From assembly GCA_016200005.1 (NCBI GenBank), contig JACQFP010000050.1, forward strand, positions 1 through 64,000: a stretch of DNA of 64,000 nucleotides, read 5' to 3'. The translations under genes and the position numbers were made by a program. The DNA comes from Verrucomicrobiota bacterium (GTDB lineage Bacteria > Verrucomicrobiota > Verrucomicrobiia > Limisphaerales > PALSA-1396). Position 1 is the first letter of the stretch. Each line of letters begins with the position of its first letter. This document shows positions 41,327 through 49,660 of the stretch, piece by piece. The notes under the pieces are model-generated. The model was not told the origin of the DNA and ran no database searches. It was given only the letters and a program-made list of their open reading frames with translations.

Positions 41327-42138
41327 ACGTTAATTTCTCCTTCCAGTTCACGCAGCGCCCGGCCCACCATGCGATAATCAATCCGGTCGCTCTGTTGCAC
41401 GAAGCCGGCCAGCAGCGCCTTGTCGCACACCGCATTCACCAAGCGTGGCACCCCGTGACTGTAATTGTAAACTCGCCACATCGCGGGTCGCGTGAAATAC
41501 GGTCCGTTCTTTGCCCCGGAAACCTCCAAACGATGTTGCACGTAATGGCTCACTTCATATCGACTCAGCGGACGCAAATGATAGCGCACGGTGATACGCT
41601 GACGCAACTGTCGCAGCCGATGATTGTTGAGCCGGTCGCGCAACTCCGGCTGACCGAGCAGCACGATCTGCAGAAGTTTGTGGTCGTCCGTTTCGAGATT
41701 GGAAAGCAAGCGGACCTGTTCGAGCAATTCATCGGTCAAATCCTGTGCTTCGTCGATGATCAGGACGGCGTCCTTGCCCTGTTCCGCCTGCGACAGCAAG
41801 AAATTGTTGAGCAGCCACAAGATTTCCAACCCATCCATTCCATGCGCGTCCAGACCGAACTCCATCGCAATGGCCTTCATCAAATGATCGGCATCGAGCA
41901 CGGGATTCAAGATCAACGCCGTGGCGTAATGATGGTCAAGCTGTTCCAGCATCGCGCGGCAAAGCGTCGTTTTGCCCGCACCGACTTCGCCGGTCAATTG
42001 GACAAAACCTTTCCGCTCGCGAATCCCGTAAAGCAGGTGATTGAACGCTTCCCGGTGTTTCGCGCTGAAAAACAGAAAGCGCGGATTGGGCGTGATGGTG
42101 AACGGCGGCTCCGTCAGCCCGTAATATTCCAAATACAC
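41323..42138 (-). CDS. GspA/ExeA-like AAA ATPase
   Basis: 271 residues beginning MYLEYYGLTEPPFTITPNPR, diagnostic of ExeA/GspA ATPases. Walker A TGEVGAGKTTLCRAML, Walker B AVLIIDEAQDLTDELLEQ, and LLGQPELRDRLNNHRLRQLR follow. Full GspA proteins carry a membrane helix and peptidoglycan-binding domain after the ATPase; this one stops after the ATPase part, so it is a short form. It is translationally coupled to the gspB-like gene. Confidence 0.88.
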   Translation of the reverse strand: MYLEYYGLTEPPFTITPNPRFLFFSAKHREAFNHLLYGIRERKGFVQLTGEVGAGKTTLCRAMLEQLDHHYATALILNPVLDADHLMKAIAMEFGLDAHGMDGLEILWLLNNFLLSQAEQGKDAVLIIDEAQDLTDELLEQVRLLSNLETDDHKLLQIVLLGQPELRDRLNNHRLRQLRQRITVRYHLRPLSRYEVSHYVQHRLEVSGAKNGPYFTRPAMWRVYNYSHGVPRLVNAVCDKALLAGFVQQSDRIDYRMVGRALRELEGEINV

Positions 42139-42196
42139 GCGGTTTATTTAACAAAAATCAGACCGAAAGGAAGCGAAAGAAAACCCGGGCGAAAAT

Positions 42197-42288
42197 ACCC
42201 AAGTACCCAAGCACCCAAACACCCAAGTACCCAAACTTGGAACACTCGCCGAGCGTTCGTGGTGCCTTTGGGCACTTGGGTGCTTGGT
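42197..42288. repeat. CCCAAGTACCCAAGCACC inverted repeat
   Basis: Tandem aagtacccaagcacccaa units on the left face complementary ttgggcacttgggtgcttgg on the right (42269-42287). It fills most of the 154-bp gap between the gspA-like gene start and hisC stop. Confidence 0.85.
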
Positions 42289-42292
42289 TATT

Positions 42293-43402
42293 TTACATCG
42301 CCCCGCGCACCGCCCTCAACAATGCCTCCGCCTCCGCCGGCGTGCCGATCGTGATGCGCAAATAATCCCTCACCTCCGGCTGGTCGAACCAGCGCACCAG
42401 AATCTTCCGGGCGCGCAATTTCTCCAGCCACACTTTGGCTGGAAAACGCGGTGGGCGCACCAGCAGGAAATTTGTCTGGCTCGGCAACACTTTGAAACCA
42501 AGTGACTCCAATTGGCCGGCGAGACGCCCGCGTGTTTTCCGGACACGACGGAAGATCACGCGGTAGTAAGGTAGATCGTCCAATGTCGCTTCAGCGGCAA
42601 TCTGGCCAAGCCCGTTCACGTTATAGCTGTCGCGAATTTTTTGCAGGGCAGCGATGAGTTCGGGATGTCCGACGAAATAACCGACACGCTGGAAGCAAAG
42701 TGAATACGCCTTTGAGAACGTGCGGGCCACAAGCACGTGCGAATGTTTCAGTGCAAGCGACATAGCGTTCTCGTCGCCGAAATCCACGTAGGCTTCGTCC
42801 AGCACGACAACGCCGCGTTGCGCATTGCAAAGCGCGTCGAGTTCCTTCGTCGAATAACCGCGACCGCTCGGCGCATTCGGTGTGGTGACGAACGTGAGCG
42901 CCGCTCCGAAATTCCATTGCTCGCCGCGTTTCAGCTCCGCGTTGCTCGGCAAACCAAAATCCGGCTTGAGCGGTACGGCGTTCCTCACCGCGCCATGCAT
43001 GTCCGCCAGCACCGGATAAAGCGAGTAACTCGGTGTGAAATACTGCACCGTTGCTTTCGGCAATTTTGAATTTTGAATTTTGAATTTTGAAATCGGTTCA
43101 ACAAAGCATCTCACTGCCAGCGCCAGCAATTCATCCGAGCCGTTGCCCACGATGATGTTCTCCGGCTTGCAACGATGCAGCCGGGCCAGCTTCTCGCGCA
43201 ACCGCTCTGCCGTCGGGTTCGGATACAGCCGCAACCGCCCGTCCACCGCCGCCCGCACCGCCCGCAACGCGCGCGGCGACGGCGGATACGGATTCTCGTT
43301 CGTGTTGAGCTTGATCAGTCCTTTGATCTTCGGCTGCTCGCCCGGCACATAGGCGTGCAGGTCGCGCACGAGCGGGCGGATAAACGAGCCAAGAGTTTTC
43401 AT
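42293..43402 (-). CDS. hisC: Histidinol-phosphate aminotransferase
   Basis: PLP-dependent aminotransferase of histidine biosynthesis. ATG 43402 gives 369 residues. Motifs: IKLNTNENPYPPSPRAL, IIVGNGSDELLALAVRCF, VTTPNAPSGRGYS, VVLDEAYVDFGDENAM, and the PLP-Lys region ARTFSKAYSLCFQRVGYFVG. At residues ~103-113 a four-copy TTTTGAA array adds SKFKIQNSKLPK between CFVEP and ATVQYFTPSYSLYPV. The His operon is unusual here: hisC lies 3 bp after an unknown gene, which itself follows a toxin-antitoxin pair and a hisD fragment. Confidence 0.93.
   Translation of the reverse strand: MKTLGSFIRPLVRDLHAYVPGEQPKIKGLIKLNTNENPYPPSPRALRAVRAAVDGRLRLYPNPTAERLREKLARLHRCKPENIIVGNGSDELLALAVRCFVEPISKFKIQNSKLPKATVQYFTPSYSLYPVLADMHGAVRNAVPLKPDFGLPSNAELKRGEQWNFGAALTFVTTPNAPSGRGYSTKELDALCNAQRGVVVLDEAYVDFGDENAMSLALKHSHVLVARTFSKAYSLCFQRVGYFVGHPELIAALQKIRDSYNVNGLGQIAAEATLDDLPYYRVIFRRVRKTRGRLAGQLESLGFKVLPSQTNFLLVRPPRFPAKVWLEKLRARKILVRWFDQPEVRDYLRITIGTPAEAEALLRAVRGAM
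43064..43091. repeat. Four perfect TTTTGAA heptamers inside hisC
   Basis: Four head-to-tail units. As 28 bp is not a multiple of three, changes in copy number would shift the hisC frame. Confidence 0.95.
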
Positions 43403-43405
43403 CAA

Positions 43406-44116
43406 TCAATAATCTAATTTCATCGGCAGCCGGTGCTGAACTGACTTCTCGGCATGGTGGAGAAACATGGCTAAACCAAATCGTGCGCCTTGGTCGAAAG
43501 AATCTTGTCGTCCAGCGCCGTCATATCTCCATTTTTCAAAATCAGACGCATTACCATTGTAGCTCTCGGCATTCAGTTGCTTCAGTTGGTTGAGAAGCAA
43601 AACAGAAGACCCGAAAACGACTTCGTTTCCAACAACGTCTGGAGCTTTGAAAGTAAATGCGAAGTCGCACGGCAACCAAATCTCGACGTTGAATAGCTGG
43701 TAAAACCGGCTCTTGAATTCAGGCAAAGTTGATGCTTGGAATGCTTCGTCCTTATCCCAATCTGTTACTGCTTTTTCAGGTCTTTTGAAACGAGGGTGTT
43801 CCGTGTGTGCTGCTAGAAGAACGACACACGCGTAGCCAATCCAATCTGGCTTGTCAGTAAAATATGCGGCATCTGCTCGTTCATCCCACGAAAGACCTAA
43901 AGGCAGATGCGGTTTCAATCCGGCCTCTAACGAACATCGCCAACCATCCACAGCCTGATGGATAACGACTGGATCTGTGATTTTGTCCGCGGGCTCAGGG
44001 TTTGTGCGGATCGTTTTGAAAGCCACGCCTTGCTCGCGCGCGGTTTTTTGAATGATTGTTTCCCAATCGCCTGAGCAGTATCGAGTGAATGGTCCAACAT
44101 AAATGTCGAGTCCCAT
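43406..44116 (-). CDS. Unknown protein (MGLDIYVG-type) between hisC and the hisD remnant
   Basis: 236 residues starting MGLDIYVGPFTRYCSGDWET after a good ggaagaaact ribosome-binding site. The product looks cytosolic, with no signal or membrane helix, and is rich in Trp, Asp and Lys (e.g. LGLSWDERADAAYFTDKPDW, FNVEIWLPCDFAFTFKAPD). I recognise the start as belonging to a scattered family of uncharacterised bacterial proteins but cannot assign a function; an immunity-protein-like role is only a guess. The TGA stop lies 3 bp before the hisC ATG. Base composition seems more AT-rich than the neighbours, fitting an acquired gene. Confidence 0.7.
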   Translation of the reverse strand: MGLDIYVGPFTRYCSGDWETIIQKTAREQGVAFKTIRTNPEPADKITDPVVIHQAVDGWRCSLEAGLKPHLPLGLSWDERADAAYFTDKPDWIGYACVVLLAAHTEHPRFKRPEKAVTDWDKDEAFQASTLPEFKSRFYQLFNVEIWLPCDFAFTFKAPDVVGNEVVFGSSVLLLNQLKQLNAESYNGNASDFEKWRYDGAGRQDSFDQGARFGLAMFLHHAEKSVQHRLPMKLDY

Positions 44117-44128
44117 AGTTTCTTCCTG

Positions 44129-44258
44129 TTATTTTGTTCGCACTTCTGCCGACTTGCCATGCGCGTCCAAACCTTCGAGTTCCGCAAACTTTTTCACAGC
44201 GGGCAGCGCTTGCTTGAGCGAGGCGCGATTGTATTCCACCACGCTCGTGCGGCGTTCA
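44129..44258 (-). pseudogene. Duplicated hisD 3' end (fragment)
   Basis: On the minus strand this encodes RRTSVVEYNRASLKQALPAV and continues to KSAEVRTK and a TAA stop. It matches the intact hisD C-terminus (44922-45048) at about 32 of 41 residues. No start codon or upstream hisD sequence is present; the fragment begins at the stop codon of the antitoxin gene. The toxin-antitoxin pair thus lies between two hisD tails, as expected for an insertion that brought a replacement 3' end. Confidence 0.88.
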
Positions 44259-44552
44259 GGCGGCTTTGTCCAGAGCGACGGAAACACGCAAACCCAGCGG
44301 CTCCAGTATTTCCTGTAATGTTTCCAAAGTCGGATTGCCGTTCCTGGAAAGAATCTTGTAAAGGCTGGGACGCTTCAGTCCGACGCGTCCGGCCAGATTT
44401 CCCACGCCGCCGCCCGCCTCGACCACGTCTTTTAGCGCAATCAGGAAGGCCGCGCTGTCCTTTTCCGCCAGCACTTGCGCGAGATATTCCGCGGCGTATT
44501 TGGGATCGCGCAGCCGCTTTTTCAGGTCAGCCTTGTAATTTTTCAGACGCAT
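44256..44552 (-). CDS. HigA-like antitoxin (addiction-module antidote, HTH)
   Basis: ATG 44552 (MRLKNYKADLKKRLRDPKYA) gives 98 residues; the open frame to 44714 is antisense-like and rejected. The sequence AAEYLAQVLAEKDSAAFLIALKDVV followed by an XRE-type helix-turn-helix (VGNLAGRVGLKRPSLYKILS RNGNPTLETL-like) matches the 'probable addiction module antidote' family paired with phage-type RelE toxins. It should bind its own promoter and neutralise the toxin. It overlaps the toxin gene by 26 bp (toxin first), and its TGA stop adjoins the hisD fragment. Confidence 0.87.
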   Translation of the reverse strand: MRLKNYKADLKKRLRDPKYAAEYLAQVLAEKDSAAFLIALKDVVEAGGGVGNLAGRVGLKRPSLYKILSRNGNPTLETLQEILEPLGLRVSVALDKAA

Positions 44553-44871
44553 ATTTTGTGAATCGTTGCCACAGTTGTTGCGCGCGGCGGATGTCGCGCG
44601 GCTGGCTGCGTTTGTCGCCGCCGCCGACCAGCACGACAACTTTCTGGCCGTGCAATCCGTAATAAACGCGGAGTCCCGGCCCAACGCTGATCCGCAGCTC
44701 AAACACGCCGCCACCGACGGACTTGCAATCGCCGAAATTTCCGGCGCGCACGCGAGTCAGACGCGCATCCACCGCCGCCTGCATTCGTTTGTCGCGAAGG
44801 GAATCGAACCACTCATCAAACGGGACGAGCCCATTCTGAAGCTCCAGCTTCTTGATTTCCTTCTCAACCAT
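44527..44871 (-). CDS. RelE/HigB-type toxin (Gp49-like)
   Basis: 114 residues. FDEWFDSLRDKRMQAAVDARLTRV, the strand-rich VFELRISVGPGLRVYYGLHG and VVVLVGGGDKRSQPRDIRRAQQLWQ are typical of the phage-derived Gp49-like RelE-superfamily toxins, which cleave ribosome-bound mRNA. The order toxin-antitoxin with a short overlap is the HigBA order. A palindromic operator-like site and a promoter candidate lie just upstream. Confidence 0.9.
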   Translation of the reverse strand: MVEKEIKKLELQNGLVPFDEWFDSLRDKRMQAAVDARLTRVRAGNFGDCKSVGGGVFELRISVGPGLRVYYGLHGQKVVVLVGGGDKRSQPRDIRRAQQLWQRFTKYASEKLQG

Positions 44872-44877
44872 TTTGAG

Positions 44878-44908
44878 TGTAATCTATAGGTGACAGACCT
44901 GTCAACCT
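44878..44908 (-). promoter_or_regulatory. Candidate promoter and operator of the toxin-antitoxin pair
   Basis: On the minus strand TTGACA (44900-44905) is followed after 16 bp by ATTACA (44878-44883). The -35 lies in an imperfect palindrome AGGTGACAG-ACCTGTCAACCT (44888-44908), a plausible antitoxin-binding site. Transcription would begin close to the toxin ATG (44871). Confidence 0.5.
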
Positions 44909-44921
44909 ACCGATGGAGAAA

Positions 44922-46211
44922 TTATTCCCTTATCTCCGCACTTTTCCCATGCGCGCCCAAGCCTTCCAGTCCCGCGAATGTTTTCACGGCTGACAGCGCT
45001 TTCTTGAGCGAGGCGCGGGTGTATTCGACGACGCTGGTGCGGCGTTGGAATTGGTCCACAGTCAGACCGGCGAACGACACGCCCGCGCCGCCGGTCGGAA
45101 GGGTGTGGCTCGGGCCGGCCACGTAATCGCCCAGTACCGTCGGCGACCATGGGCCGAGGAAAATCGCACCTGCCGTCAGAATGCCTTCGGAAACTCTGCG
45201 TGGATTGCGCGTCATCACTTCGCAATGCTCCGGCGCGAGTTGGTTCGCCAGCGTCACTGCGTTGTCGAGTGTCTTGACCTGAATCAGCCACGCGTTGTCG
45301 TCCAGCACACGTTGGATGAATTCGCGACGCGCCAGCTTGGGCAACTGCTCCGCGATTTCCCTTTCAACAGCTTTGAGAATCGTTGCCGAGGTTGTGATCA
45401 GCCACACGCGTTCGTGACCTGAACCGTGTTCGGCCTGCGCCAGCAGATCGGCGGCGGCGAACTTCGGATTCGCCGTGTCATCCGCCAGCACGAGCACTTC
45501 ACTAGGACCAGGCAACAGATCAATCGCCACGTGGCCAAAGAGCAATCGCTTGGCGATGACGACGTAGGCGTTGCCCGGGCCAAAAACTTTCTGGACGCTA
45601 TGGATTGTTTTCGTGCCGTAAGCCATTGCCGCAATCGCCTGCGCGCCGCCGACGCGGTAAATCTCCGTTGCCCCCGCCGCGCGCGCGGCAAACAGGAGCG
45701 CGGAGTGGATTCCGCCATCCTTGCCGCAGGGAGTGCAGATGACGATTTCCGGGCAGCCCGTCACCTTCGCGAGCGTGATGGTCATCAGCGCCGTTGAAAC
45801 CAGCGGCGCGGTTCCACCGGGAATGTAAATGCCGACGCGCTGGAACGGATCGAACTTCTCGCCCACGGTCGCACCGTGCGAATTCTTCATCCACCAGTCC
45901 TTGCGCCTGGATTTGTTCGCGAAGCTGGCGATGTTCTTCTCCGCCTCGGCCACCGCCTGTCTCAGACCTTCGTCCGCCTTGACCGAGGCGCTCACCAGCT
46001 CCGCCTTCGTCACGGCCAGTTGATCGGTGGTCAGTTTCGCGCGGTCGAATCGTTCGGTCAGTTCCAAGAGAGCATCGTCGCCGCGCACCTGCACTTCGTT
46101 GAGAATGGCGAGCGTGCGTTGTTCGATTTGCGGATCGAAAAGGCTGGACGACGCAGTCACCAGCTTGAGCTTGGCGGCGTAATCGCGGTCGGTGAAACGA
46201 ATGACGTTCAT
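44922..46211 (-). CDS. hisD: Histidinol dehydrogenase
   Basis: Final enzyme of histidine biosynthesis (histidinol to histidine, NAD- and zinc-dependent). ATG 46211 (MNVIRFTDRDYAAKLKLVT) gives 429 residues, normal for HisD. Motifs: YIPGGTAPLVSTALMTITLA, GVQKVFGPGN-type VQKVFGPGNAYVVIAKRLL, IDLLPGPSEVLVLADDTANP, LAQAEHGSGHERVWLIT, and APEHCEVMTRNPRRVSEGI with VAGPSHTLPTGGAG. The C-terminal ~42 codons are duplicated as a fragment 800 bp downstream, so the present tail may have been replaced during insertion of the toxin-antitoxin pair. Confidence 0.95.
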   Translation of the reverse strand: MNVIRFTDRDYAAKLKLVTASSSLFDPQIEQRTLAILNEVQVRGDDALLELTERFDRAKLTTDQLAVTKAELVSASVKADEGLRQAVAEAEKNIASFANKSRRKDWWMKNSHGATVGEKFDPFQRVGIYIPGGTAPLVSTALMTITLAKVTGCPEIVICTPCGKDGGIHSALLFAARAAGATEIYRVGGAQAIAAMAYGTKTIHSVQKVFGPGNAYVVIAKRLLFGHVAIDLLPGPSEVLVLADDTANPKFAAADLLAQAEHGSGHERVWLITTSATILKAVEREIAEQLPKLARREFIQRVLDDNAWLIQVKTLDNAVTLANQLAPEHCEVMTRNPRRVSEGILTAGAIFLGPWSPTVLGDYVAGPSHTLPTGGAGVSFAGLTVDQFQRRTSVVEYTRASLKKALSAVKTFAGLEGLGAHGKSAEIRE

Positions 46212-46460
46212 GCGGCTCGAAACTAGGAGAATGCGCTGCAAAAGTCAAAAGGTGGACTTCAAGCGCGACAGAAAGTTTGTTCCGACTGCGCCTGCGGCCA
46301 GACTGGATTTGATTTTCGGGGGAGGGTGTGGGAAGCTCGGGCACCGCGAGCGCACGGCATAACTGGTTTGAAAACGTCACATTGCCATTCACCCACAGCG
46401 ACTCGGATATTATTTCTCCGCTGCTTCACTTGCGTGACGCGTCATCGCCCGGCCACAATT

Positions 46461-47972
46461 GTGAAATGCGCAGTCCTTGGTTTGTTGACGCTTTTTGGTT
46501 CAGGCGATGTGCGGAGTGCCCCGGCCACTGTGCCGCCTCCGACCGCGCCTCGTTTCAGTTCGAATCAGATTTTGATCAAGCCCAAGGCCGGAATCAGCCT
46601 GGGCACGCTCGCCAGCTTTCACGCGCTTCAAAAGGGCGAAGCAACGCGCACGTTCGCGGGCATCGGCAACATACAAGTCGTCCGTCTGCCAAAAGGCGAA
46701 ACCGTTCCAAACTTCATCCGAAAGTACGAACAAAGCGGCCTGGTCGAATACGCCGAACCGGATTACATCGTGCATCTGGCCGCCGCCGCGCCGAATGATC
46801 CGAAGTATCTCGATGGCACGCTGTGGGGTTTGAACAACACCGGACAATTCAGTGGCACGGTGGACGCGGACATCGACGCGCCGGAGGGTTGGGAGGTGTT
46901 GCATTCAGCCAGCAATATTGTCGTGGCGGTGATCGACACGGGCGTTCGTTACACGCACGAAGACTTGGCGGCCAACATGTGGGTGAACCCCAACGATGGC
47001 AGTCATGGCCTGTGCGTGGTGACAAACGCGAACACCGGGATGTTGGATCCCAAGGACCCCAACGACGATTACGGGCACGGTACGCTCGTCGCCGGCATTC
47101 TCGGTGGCGTGGGCAACAACGGCAAAGGTGTCACGGGCGTGGCGTGGCGCGTGCAAATCATGGCTTGCAAATTCATCGACAACTTGGGCAACGGCACCTA
47201 CTCCGACGCGATTGCCTGCATTGATTACGCGCGAACCAATGGCGCGAAAATCATCAATGCAAGCTGGGGTGACTATGGTTTCTCGATGTCGTTGTCCAAT
47301 GCGATTTACAGCGCGCGCAATGCCGACATCATTTTTGTCGCCGCTGCCGGCAATAACGCTACCGACGTTGACATCAGCCCATACTATCCCGCGGGCTACG
47401 ACATCGACAACATCGTATCGGTCGCCGCCAGCACCCGGTATGACTCGATGGCCGGTTTCTCCAACTATGGCGTCACGAATGTTGATCTCGCCGCGCCCGG
47501 CGAAAACATTTGTTCCACCTATTTTAATTCCGACAGTGACTACCTCGACCAGTTCAGTGTGCTTGCCAAGGGGACTTCCTTTGCCGCGCCCTATGTCTCC
47601 GGCACCTTCGCGCTGATGCTGGTCAAATACCCCACGGAAACACCACAACAAATCATCAGCCGCCTGCTGGCGGCCACTGACCCATTGCCGGCGTTCACCG
47701 GCAAATGTGTCACCGGCGGACGGCTGAACTTTCAAAAGGCGATCGGCCCGCCCATCCGCTTGACTGCCGTTCCGACTGTGAGCAACGGCCCGTTCCAGTT
47801 GCATCTCTCCGGCGACCCGAATCGCACTTATGTCATCCAGGTCACGACAAATTTCCTGAGTTGGACGCCGGTCTTCACCAACATCACCTCGACCAACGGC
47901 GCATTTGACTTCAGCGACGACCAGTCCACGAACTCCAGTTCGCGCATCTACCGCGCCGTGTCCGCGCCCTAA
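46461..47972 (+). CDS. Secreted subtilisin-family (S8) serine protease
   Basis: GTG 46461 begins a short signal peptide (VKCAVLGLLTLFGSGDVRSA), giving 503 residues; the open frame upstream to 46326 lacks a signal, so this start is preferred though its ribosome site is weak. An inhibitor-like propeptide (NQILIKPKAGISLGTLASFH ... LVEYAEPDYIV) precedes the catalytic domain: Asp in VVAVIDTGVRYTHEDL, His in DDYGHGTLVAGILGG, oxyanion Asn in FVAAAGNNATD, Ser in KGTSFAAPYVSGTFALM. The last ~70 residues (TYVIQVTTNFLSWTPVFTN ... SSRIYRAVSAP) are the recurring verrucomicrobial C-terminal module. Confidence 0.92.
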   Translation: MKCAVLGLLTLFGSGDVRSAPATVPPPTAPRFSSNQILIKPKAGISLGTLASFHALQKGEATRTFAGIGNIQVVRLPKGETVPNFIRKYEQSGLVEYAEPDYIVHLAAAAPNDPKYLDGTLWGLNNTGQFSGTVDADIDAPEGWEVLHSASNIVVAVIDTGVRYTHEDLAANMWVNPNDGSHGLCVVTNANTGMLDPKDPNDDYGHGTLVAGILGGVGNNGKGVTGVAWRVQIMACKFIDNLGNGTYSDAIACIDYARTNGAKIINASWGDYGFSMSLSNAIYSARNADIIFVAAAGNNATDVDISPYYPAGYDIDNIVSVAASTRYDSMAGFSNYGVTNVDLAAPGENICSTYFNSDSDYLDQFSVLAKGTSFAAPYVSGTFALMLVKYPTETPQQIISRLLAATDPLPAFTGKCVTGGRLNFQKAIGPPIRLTAVPTVSNGPFQLHLSGDPNRTYVIQVTTNFLSWTPVFTNITSTNGAFDFSDDQSTNSSSRIYRAVSAP

Positions 47973-48028
47973 TTCCGCCATCAAATCGCGCTTGGCGAAG
48001 ATGTGGGAAATAGGCTTCAATCCACCAA

Positions 48029-48733
48029 ATGCAAAACGCGATCATCGTGGCGCTGGACGTTCCGGAACTTGAAACCGCCTTGCGCCTGGCGGACGCACTC
48101 GCTCCCGTCGTCGGCGCTTTCAAAATCGGCAGCGAATTGTTCACCAGCGACGGGCCGGAAATCGTTCGCCGGATCCGCGGCACCGGCGCCGACGTCTTTC
48201 TTGACCTGAAGTTTCACGACATCCCCAATACCGTCGCCAAAGCTGTGGCTGCCGCCACTCGACTTGACGTGCAGATGCTCACCGTGCACGCGGGCGGCGG
48301 ACTCGAAATGATGCGCGCGGCAGAACATTCGGCGCAACAAACCGCGTTGCAATCCGGCCGTAACGCGCCACTCGTCCTCGGCGTTACGGTGCTGACCAGC
48401 CTCGAAAGCCATGAGTTAAGCGAAGTCGGCTTGGATGGAAACGTTGGTCGGCAGGTGGAACGACTGGCCACGTTGGCCGCCAAAGCTGGATTGCGTGGAT
48501 TGGTTTGTTCGCCCTTGGAAATCACGGCGCTGCGGCAATTCCTGCCGGCGAAGATGCAGTTGGTCACTCCCGGCATCCGCACTGGCACTGAAAAAGCCGA
48601 CGACCAGAAACGCACGCTCAGTGCGCGTGAAGCCATCGACGCCGGCGCCGACTGGCTGGTCATTGGCCGGCCAATTTACGCGGCGGAAAATCCGCGCGCC
48701 GCCGCGGAAAAGATTTTGGCGTCTCTGAAGTGA
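48029..48733 (+). CDS. pyrF: Orotidine 5'-phosphate decarboxylase
   Basis: Last step of UMP synthesis. 234 residues, normal length. Motifs: IIVALDVPELETALRLADAL, VGAFKIGSELFTSDGPE, the catalytic DLKFHDIPNTVAKAV (Lys-Asp tetrad region), and the phosphate-binding VTPGIRTGTEK with DWLVIGRPIYAAENPRAAAE. It sits alone on the plus strand, 56 bp after the subtilase and convergent with eboC. Confidence 0.95.
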   Translation: MQNAIIVALDVPELETALRLADALAPVVGAFKIGSELFTSDGPEIVRRIRGTGADVFLDLKFHDIPNTVAKAVAAATRLDVQMLTVHAGGGLEMMRAAEHSAQQTALQSGRNAPLVLGVTVLTSLESHELSEVGLDGNVGRQVERLATLAAKAGLRGLVCSPLEITALRQFLPAKMQLVTPGIRTGTEKADDQKRTLSAREAIDAGADWLVIGRPIYAAENPRAAAEKILASLK

Positions 48734-48737
48734 AAGC

Positions 48738-49619
48738 TCACGTCGCCGGCACAAAACGCTGAAAAAGCAACGCGGCGATAAACAACAGGAAGAACACCAG
48801 ACTCTGTTCGCGCGTGCAATCCGCCACGGCCAGCAAATCCACCAGCGGTATCCCGGCAAGCAGCCCGCTCACGGTGCGACCGATGTTGCGTTCGCTGTTC
48901 CAGAACGTGAACCGCAACGAGCGGATGACCCACAGGCCAAAGATCGCGGAGACCAGCAACGCGGCACGTTGATATTCACGCGGGTTCATCAGCAGCGCGA
49001 GAAAGACAGCCGTCGCGAGAAGGAGACACGGCCAGTAACGAAAAGGCGCGTGGGTGCTTTCCTTGCGGGCGAGATAGCTCAGGCCGATGATGTAGGCTGC
49101 CAACGCCAGTCCGCACCAGATCGCCCAGCCAGTGACGCCATTCAGTCCGACGGACGCCGCTACCAAGTAGAGCAGAAACCGGCACATCGCCATCAACAAC
49201 GGCGAAAAAGTGATGAGCTTGTGAATCGCGTCGTAAACGAGAATGCAAACCAACAGAATCACGGCAAGGGTGCCCGTGGTGTTGCCCAGTAGAATCAACA
49301 CTGCCGCGCCACCAGCCAGCAACGCCAATCCTAATTGCCACACCGTTTTCAACTCAATGGCGCCGGAGGGAATGGGCCGTTCGCGCCGATGTTGAGCGTC
49401 AAAATCGGCGTCGAACGCGTCATTGAGAAACATGCCGCCGGTGTAAAGCAGCGTCGCGCCCAGCATCATCCACCAGAATTCTCGTGACCTGCCTCCGTCG
49501 CTCAGCAACCAGCCAGCCAGGCAATTCGACCAGACGGTGGGCAGGTTGGAGACGCGACCCAAAATGAGGAGCGTTCGCCAGAACGGAGGTTGGGTCAGTT
49601 GGATCATGTGAACAAACAT
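48738..49619 (-). CDS. eboC: UbiA-family prenyltransferase, EboC
   Basis: ATG 49619 gives 293 residues (49607 is an alternative); starts further upstream fall in repeat DNA. About eight membrane helices and the two Asp-rich prenyl-diphosphate motifs: NDAFDADFDAQHRRERPIPS and the less typical second loop at YLARKESTHAPFRYWP. The Mg-binding NDxxDxxxD is kept. Its place directly after eboE points to EboC, the UbiA-like member of the ebo cluster, thought to work in export or modification of isoprenoid-linked metabolites to the periplasm. The other ebo genes (A, B, D, F) are not in the window. Confidence 0.8.
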   Translation of the reverse strand: MFVHMIQLTQPPFWRTLLILGRVSNLPTVWSNCLAGWLLSDGGRSREFWWMMLGATLLYTGGMFLNDAFDADFDAQHRRERPIPSGAIELKTVWQLGLALLAGGAAVLILLGNTTGTLAVILLVCILVYDAIHKLITFSPLLMAMCRFLLYLVAASVGLNGVTGWAIWCGLALAAYIIGLSYLARKESTHAPFRYWPCLLLATAVFLALLMNPREYQRAALLVSAIFGLWVIRSLRFTFWNSERNIGRTVSGLLAGIPLVDLLAVADCTREQSLVFFLLFIAALLFQRFVPAT

Positions 49620-49660
49620 TGAAGGGAAGGTCGGAAACGAATCCGCCTCACCCGTCCTAA

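Noticed and set aside
44103-45126. Two similar plus-strand frames (44103-44318 and 44890-45126) that look like paralogues
   Set aside because: They are the opposite strand of the two hisD tail copies; the similarity is explained by that duplication.
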